A stretch of 8,944 nt of DNA, taken from the NCBI GenBank assembly GCA_030043595.1, contig JASHXJ010000236.1, forward strand, positions 1 to 8,944, in the 5' to 3' direction. Under the pieces are notes generated by a model. It was given only the letters and a program-made list of their open reading frames with translations. It was not told where the DNA came from and searched no databases. Position 1 is the first letter of the stretch, and every line of letters begins with the position of its first letter. The translations under genes and the position numbers were made by a program. Below are positions 5,302 to 8,944 of the stretch, piece after piece. The stretch is from Trebonia sp. (GTDB lineage Bacteria > Actinomycetota > Actinomycetes > Streptosporangiales > Streptosporangiaceae).

Positions 5302-7770
5302 CTAACGGCGGCCGGGGCCGACCTTAGCGAGCCGCCACTGGGCCACGATCAGGCAGATCACGCCAATGCCGAGGAGAATGCCCATGTCCGTCAGCCACTG
5401 GCTGGGGGTGTGGTTCCACAGCGCGTCGGGCTTTGCGGTCGGCAGGTTGATGTGGTTCAGGTTGACCGTCGAGGCGAGCGCCCCCATCCCCCAGCGCGCC
5501 GGAGCGATCGAGGCGAACCAGCCGGCCGCGCCGGTCAGCGGGAACACGCCGCCGGAGAGCACGACCTGCACCATCGTGATGATCACCAGGGCCGGCATCG
5601 TCTGCTCGGACTTCGTCACCAGCGTGGAGATCGCGAGGCCCAGCAGCATGGAGACGAAGCAGAGCAGGGCGACACCGATGGCGAGCTCAAGGAACGGCGC
5701 GCCCTTGATCAGCGACCCGGTGGGCGGCATGGTGCGGCCGGCCAGGCCGATGAGGACGATCAGCACCGTCTGGACCACGCTGACCAGGCCGAGGACGAGC
5801 ACCTTGGAGTAGAGGTAGGAGCCGGGGGACAGCCCGGCCATGCGTTCTCGCTCGAAGATGTCGTGTTCCTTGATGATCTCGCGGATCGAGTTCGCGGTGC
5901 CGGACAGGCAGGCGGCCATGACCAGGATCAGCAGCAGCTGGGTCGCGTTCCCGTTGGGGTGCAGGGGGCCACCGCCAAAACCGTTGCCTGGCATCACGCG
6001 GACGAGCACACCGAGGATGAAGGGCAGCACCGCGGTGAACACCAGGTAGCCCCTGTCGACGGACATCACCCGCGTGTAGCGGCGGGCCAGCGTGGACAGC
6101 TGCCTGAGCAGCCCGCGCTGCCGCGGCGGCGGGGGCTCGTCTCGCTGCATGGACCCGGCAGGCAGTGGTGGCTGCGAGGGCGCGGTCAGCGGTCCCGACA
6201 CGTACCGCGCGTAGTCCTTGGACTTCCTGTAGTCCGCCACCCAGTCGCGCTGCGGGTCCTCGGAGAACTCCTTGAACACATCCGCCCAGTCGGTCTTCCC
6301 GAAGTACTTCAGGCCCTCCTGCGGCGGCCCGTAGTAGGCCATCTTGCCGCCGGGAGACAGCACGATCAGCCGGTCGCAAAGGTCGAGCAGCTTCGGCTCC
6401 ACGTCGTGAGTGATCACGACGACCGAGCGGCCGTCCTCCGTCATCTTGCGCATCTCTGCCATGAGCTGCCGCTTCAGGTGCGGGTCGAGGGGCGAGGTCG
6501 GCTCGTCGAGGAACAGCAGGCTGGGCTTGGTCAGCAGCTCAAGGCCGATGTTGACCCGCTTGTTCTGGCCACCGGACAGCTTCTCGATGCGCGTGTCACC
6601 ATGCTGGGACATCTCGAGCTCGCCGAGCACCTCTTCGACCCGCTGGCGCCGTTCGGGCTCTCCGGTGTCGGAAGGGAAGCGGAGCTCCGCGGCGTAGCCA
6701 AGCGCGGTCCTGGCCGTCAGCTGGACATGCGTGACGCTCCCCTGCGGGACTAGCCCGATCCGGTGCCGCAGCTCGTCGTAGTCCCTGTACAGGTCACGGT
6801 TGTCGTAGAGGACGACGCCCTCGTCCGCGGGCTTCTTCCCGGTGAGCGCGTTGAGCAGGGTGGTCTTGCCGGCCCCCGCGGGGCCGATGACGGCGAGGAA
6901 GGCGCGTTCGGGCAGCGGGAAGGTGACGCCCTGGAGCAGTACCTTCTCCCTGCCGCTGTCGGTGACCCGGACGATGAGATCACGGGCCTCGAACGCGACG
7001 TTACCGGTGTCGACGTACTCCCGCAGCTCGCCATCGGCCAGCCGGAACGTGGCGTGGCCGATACCGATGATGTCGTCTTCGCTTACTTCGGCCTGGTCTA
7101 CGCGGGAGCCGTTGACGTAGGTGCCGTTATGGCTGCCCAGGTCGACGATCTGGAACCGGCCGCTCAGGGACCTTCTCAGCTCGGCGTGCTTTCTCGAGAC
7201 GCCGAGATCGGAGACCACCAGGTCGTTGTCCGGGGTGCGGCCGATCGTCAGGACCTTGGCCGGCAGCGGGAGGCGGGCGGTGGGACGCCGGTCCACGCTG
7301 GGCAGGTACGCGAGGTTGCCGGGCACCTGCGCGGCCGGCGCCGCCGGCGCGGGCTTTGGCTGCAGCTGCTCGTGCCATGCGCCCGCGGCCGGCGCGGGCT
7401 TTGGCTGCACCTGCTCGTGCCATGCTGCCGGAGCGGGCTGCGGGGCCGGCGCGGGCTGCGGCGGCGCCTGCGGCTCGAGGCGCAGGACCGGACCGTCGTC
7501 GGGGTTGCCGAGCCGTACCACGCAATTGGACCGGATGTCGACGCGCGCGGTGCGCTCGGCGCCCAGGAAGGTGCCGTTGGTGCTGCCGAGGTCTTCAAGC
7601 ACCCAGCACTGCTCGTTCGTCCGCAGGATCGCGTGCCGCCAGGAGACTCGCGAGTCGTCCAGCACGATGTCAGCCGCGGGATCGCGTCCGACGCGGTACT
7701 CGGCCCCGCTGTCAAGCAGGCGATCGGCGCGTCGTGTCCTCACCAGCAGCGGTGCCACCTGATTACCCAC
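5302..7770 (-). CDS. FHA-FHA-ABC transporter with fused ATPase and permease (Rv1747-like)
   Basis: 822 residues with the same domain order as mycobacterial Rv1747. FHA domain 1 is at about 5-98 (VGRDP 27-31, SWRHA 43-47, GSTNG 62-66). A Pro/Ala linker (100-170) follows, then FHA domain 2 at about 170-245 (IGRTPDND 176-183, SRKHA 192-196, GSHNG 212-216). The ABC ATPase (about 260-480) has Walker A GPAGAGKTT (296-304), Q-loop Gln343, signature LSGGQNKR (398-405), Walker B LLFLDEP (418-424) and H-loop His455. An ABC-2-type permease of about six helices (573-812) ends the protein. It is a half-transporter that should dimerise in the plasma membrane. FHA domains bind phosphothreonine, so Ser/Thr kinase control is expected; in Rv1747 the kinase is PknF. 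The cargo is unknown; lipid or cell-envelope export is likely by analogy. GTG 7770 is chosen because GGGAGGGA lies just upstream and FHA1 starts at once. Architecture is certain. Confidence 0.95.
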   Translation of the reverse strand: MGNQVAPLLVRTRRADRLLDSGAEYRVGRDPAADIVLDDSRVSWRHAILRTNEQCWVLEDLGSTNGTFLGAERTARVDIRSNCVVRLGNPDDGPVLRLEPQAPPQPAPAPQPAPAAWHEQVQPKPAPAAGAWHEQLQPKPAPAAPAAQVPGNLAYLPSVDRRPTARLPLPAKVLTIGRTPDNDLVVSDLGVSRKHAELRRSLSGRFQIVDLGSHNGTYVNGSRVDQAEVSEDDIIGIGHATFRLADGELREYVDTGNVAFEARDLIVRVTDSGREKVLLQGVTFPLPERAFLAVIGPAGAGKTTLLNALTGKKPADEGVVLYDNRDLYRDYDELRHRIGLVPQGSVTHVQLTARTALGYAAELRFPSDTGEPERRQRVEEVLGELEMSQHGDTRIEKLSGGQNKRVNIGLELLTKPSLLFLDEPTSPLDPHLKRQLMAEMRKMTEDGRSVVVITHDVEPKLLDLCDRLIVLSPGGKMAYYGPPQEGLKYFGKTDWADVFKEFSEDPQRDWVADYRKSKDYARYVSGPLTAPSQPPLPAGSMQRDEPPPPRQRGLLRQLSTLARRYTRVMSVDRGYLVFTAVLPFILGVLVRVMPGNGFGGGPLHPNGNATQLLLILVMAACLSGTANSIREIIKEHDIFERERMAGLSPGSYLYSKVLVLGLVSVVQTVLIVLIGLAGRTMPPTGSLIKGAPFLELAIGVALLCFVSMLLGLAISTLVTKSEQTMPALVIITMVQVVLSGGVFPLTGAAGWFASIAPARWGMGALASTVNLNHINLPTAKPDALWNHTPSQWLTDMGILLGIGVICLIVAQWRLAKVGPGRR
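7343..7425 (-). repeat. 45-bp tandem duplication in the inter-FHA linker
   Basis: Positions 7343-7380 and 7388-7425 match at 37 of 38 bases with a 45-bp period. They encode the consecutive peptides AWHEQVQPKPAPAAG and AWHEQLQPKPAPAAP (residues 116-145) in the flexible linker between the two FHA domains. The near identity suggests a recent in-frame duplication. Confidence 0.85.
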
Positions 7771-7778
7771 CGCCGGAT

Positions 7779-7786
7779 TCCCTCCC
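7779..7786 (-). promoter_or_regulatory. Ribosome binding site of the FHA-ABC gene
   Basis: GGGAGGGA on the minus strand lies 8 nt before GTG 7770 and is the clearest Shine-Dalgarno sequence in the window. It decides the start codon of the transporter. Confidence 0.75.
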
Positions 7787-7910
7787 GCTTGTTGCGCCCC
7801 GTTGTTTGGTTGCGTTTACTTGGTATTCCTGGTGTGCTAGTTACGTGCGGGTTCGCTCTTGCGCTCTTGCCCGGCACTATCGCCGACCGTGTCAAGAGCG
7901 GCTGGCGCCG

Positions 7911-7951
7911 GTGTCCGTTTGCGATCGCCTTGTGCCGTTTACAGTCGCATT
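7911..7951. repeat. Imperfect 20/21-bp tandem repeat in the intergenic region
   Basis: GTGTCCGTTTGCGATCGC (from 7911) is followed directly by GTGCCGTTTACAGTCGC (from 7932). The shared elements are GTG, CCGTTT, TCGC and a final TT. TTGCGATCG also occurs exactly at 7919-7927 and 7950-7958, 31 bp apart, close to three helical turns. Placement between divergent genes suggests regulator binding sites, which is an inference. Confidence 0.5.
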
Positions 7952-8000
7952 GCGATCGTTGGGGGGGCGCCCGGCTGCCGCATCTCCTTGAGTCTAGGGC

Positions 8001-8010
8001 TCACGCGTGA
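8001..8010. promoter_or_regulatory. Perfect 10-bp palindrome TCACGCGTGA, possible operator
   Basis: TCACGCGTGA is its own reverse complement and overlaps the candidate -35 element of the rightward promoter, a position expected for a repressor site. No protein partner can be named. Confidence 0.4.
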
Positions 8011-8035
8011 AATCCGGAATCTGGTGAACTATAAC
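8007..8035 (+). promoter_or_regulatory. Candidate sigma70-type promoter for the Q/P-rich gene
   Basis: GTGAAA (8007-8012, four of six matches to TTGACA), a 17-bp spacer and TATAAC (8030-8035, five of six matches to TATAAT). Transcription would start near 8042, giving a leader of about 75 nt before the ATG at 8118. That leader begins with an unexplained Shine-Dalgarno-like GAAGGAG at 8039-8045. Confidence 0.45.
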
Positions 8036-8117
8036 TGCGAAGGAGACGTTTAATCGGGACGTCGATATCAATCGATACGCGAATGCGGCGGCAGTTGACA
8101 AGATCTGGGGGCTGAAA

Positions 8118-8944
8118 ATGAGCGTGGATCCGACCCAGCCAGCGACTCCGCCGGCGTCGGAGGGTGCCGACTCGGCCGAGCAGCCAGAACACGGAAATCG
8201 GGAAGGTGCGGTCCTGGGGTCAGAGCCGCCGACCCGCCCGGTGCTGCGGCCTGAGCTTGATTGGCCCCCGCCGCCACCGAAGCCGTCTTTCACCCCCGCC
8301 CAGCCCGCATTCCAGCCGGCCCAGCCCGCGCAGCCGACGTTCGAGCCTGGGCAGCCGGCCCAGCCCGGGTTCGAGCCAGCGCAGCCGGCCCAGGCGCCGC
8401 AGGCGGCGCAGGCGCCCCAGGCGCCCCAGCCGGCGTTCCAGCCGGGAGAGCCCGCGCAGCAGGCGTACCAGCCGACGCAGGCGGGGTTCCAGCAGGGAGG
8501 GTGGCCAGCGGAGCAAGGCCAGCAACCGGGATGGGCGGGATGGGGTGGCCAGCAGGCTCAGCAGCCGGGGCGGGTGGAACAGCCGGCCCAGCAGGCGGGG
8601 TTCGCGGGGCAGCCGGCCCAGCCGGCTGGCTGGGCGGAACCGCAGGGACAACCGGGCCAGCAACCGGGATGGGCGGGCCAGCCCACCCAGCAGGCGGAAC
8701 GGGGAGGGCAGCCCGCCCAGCCGGCAGGGTTCGCGGGACAGCCGGCCCAGCAGGCGGGGTTCGCGGGACAGCCCGCCCAGCAGGCGGGGTTCGCGGGACA
8801 GCCCGCCCAGCCGGCTGGCTGGCCTGAGCAGCCGACCCAGCTGAGCGGCAGGGCGGGACAGGAGCCCCCACCCGGGTCGCCCGGCGTGGCCGCGGGGGCG
8901 GGTGGCTTCCAGCAGCCGCAGTACGGGGCCCAGCCGGGCTGGGG
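8118..8944 (+). CDS. Gln/Pro/Ala/Gly-rich low-complexity protein, N-terminal part, cut by window edge
   Basis: Not recognised. An open frame of 275 codons runs from ATG 8118 to the right edge without a stop. ATG is the only start possible at this end: an in-frame TGA lies at 8025-8027 with no start codon between. A weak GGGGG (8107-8111) stands 6 nt ahead. The first 45 residues are acidic and polar (MSVDPTQPATPP...). LDWPPPPPKP follows at about residues 47-56, then a long segment of Gln, Pro, Ala, Gly, Phe and Trp with decapeptides of the form QPAQ(Q/P)AG(F/W)AG. No signal peptide or membrane helix is visible so far. Such tails in actinomycetes often precede a membrane or enzymatic domain, which would lie outside the window. 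It is divergent from the FHA-ABC gene. The frame is supported by codon periodicity, with G/C mostly at third positions and no stop in 827 bases. Function unknown. Confidence 0.8.
   Translation, partial: MSVDPTQPATPPASEGADSAEQPEHGNREGAVLGSEPPTRPVLRPELDWPPPPPKPSFTPAQPAFQPAQPAQPTFEPGQPAQPGFEPAQPAQAPQAAQAPQAPQPAFQPGEPAQQAYQPTQAGFQQGGWPAEQGQQPGWAGWGGQQAQQPGRVEQPAQQAGFAGQPAQPAGWAEPQGQPGQQPGWAGQPTQQAERGGQPAQPAGFAGQPAQQAGFAGQPAQQAGFAGQPAQPAGWPEQPTQLSGRAGQEPPPGSPGVAAGAGGFQQPQYGAQPGW
8580..8828 (+). repeat. 30-bp coding repeats (decapeptides) in the Q/P-rich gene
   Basis: Units of exactly 30 bp beginning CAGCC(C/G)GCCCAGC occur at 8580-8609, 8610-8639, 8709-8738, 8739-8768, 8769-8798 and 8799-8828. 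The units at 8739 and 8769 differ at one base. Each encodes ten residues, typically QPAQQAGFAG or QPAQPAGWxx. The in-frame period and near identity suggest expansion by slippage or unequal recombination, so copy number may vary between strains. Confidence 0.85.

Larger units (their letters stand above)
7771..8117. other. Divergent intergenic region between the ABC gene and the Q/P-rich gene
   Basis: 347 bases with no convincing gene. This region must carry the promoter of the leftward FHA-ABC gene and that of the rightward gene. It is visibly less GC-rich than the flanking genes, especially at 7791-7850 and 8011-8100. I see an imperfect tandem repeat, a perfect palindrome and a rightward promoter candidate (listed separately), a run of seven G at 7961-7967, and the small inverted repeat TCGAT-ATCA-ATCGA at 8063-8076. 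I could not assign a leftward promoter with correct spacing. Confidence 0.7.

Noticed and set aside
5257..6753. 498-residue plus-strand open frame opposite the ABC transporter
   Set aside because: It is an antisense frame kept open by high GC, with His/Gln/Arg-rich composition and no domain; the minus-strand frame encodes the full FHA-ABC architecture.
7890..7895. Exact TTGACA on the minus strand as promoter of the ABC gene
   Set aside because: The nearest -10-like sequence (GATAGT, 7881-7876) is only 8 nt away, and the 16-18 nt position reads GC-rich sequence.
7859..8053. 64-residue plus-strand frame in the divergent intergenic region
   Set aside because: TTG start without a ribosome site, no codon periodicity, and it overlaps the promoter-like elements.
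8095..8100. Exact TTGACA on the plus strand
   Set aside because: A -10 box at normal spacing would fall inside the coding region from 8118, and none is present there.
8083..8115. Ten-codon upstream frame (MRRQLTRSGG) ending just before ATG 8118
   Set aside because: No ribosome site and no sign of a regulatory codon run; short frames of this size occur by chance.
7994..8293. 99-residue minus-strand frame overlapping the start of the Q/P-rich gene
   Set aside because: It is antisense to the better supported plus-strand gene and has no ribosome site or recognisable motif.

Overview
The window is high-GC DNA with dense, closely spaced reading frames, frequent GTG starts and strongly GC-biased third codon positions. 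Together with the gene families present, this points to an actinomycete (Actinomycetota). I cannot place it to genus from the sequence alone. The outstanding content is a cell-wall precursor gene pair, murD2-murL, which replaces the usual D-glutamate route (MurI racemase plus MurD) with a route that first adds L-glutamate and then epimerises it on the nucleotide precursor.

Layout. Five genes lie on the minus strand and occupy positions 1-7770. In transcription order they are: an 822-residue FHA-FHA-ABC transporter like mycobacterial Rv1747 (7770-5302); a DHA2-type MFS exporter (5227-3806); a cytoplasmic M19 (renal-type) dipeptidase (3780-2620); MurL epimerase (2599-1214); and MurD2 ligase (from 1217, running off the left edge without its last part). 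The last four are spaced by 25 bp, 20 bp and a 4-base ATGA overlap, so they very probably form one operon. The 74-bp gap between the ABC gene and the MFS gene holds a strong stem-loop and a 17-bp direct repeat, which could end one transcript and begin another.

Positions 7771-8117 are a divergent intergenic region. It carries an imperfect tandem repeat, a perfect 10-bp palindrome and a sigma70-like promoter pointing right. To the right, a plus-strand gene starts at 8118 and runs off the window. Its 275 visible residues are a disordered Gln/Pro/Ala/Gly-rich segment with decapeptide repeats of the QPAQQAGFAG type. No conserved domain is visible in it.

How the genes could work together. MurD2 would make UDP-MurNAc-L-Ala-L-Glu and MurL would convert it to the D-Glu form with ATP. 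The M19 dipeptidase belongs to a family that often accepts dipeptides with a C-terminal D-residue, so it could salvage an L-Ala-D-Glu-type dipeptide, and the MFS protein may export a small molecule. The last two assignments are inferences from neighbourhood. The ABC transporter is probably controlled by Ser/Thr protein kinases through its FHA domains. I see no tRNA, rRNA, insertion sequence or CRISPR array.
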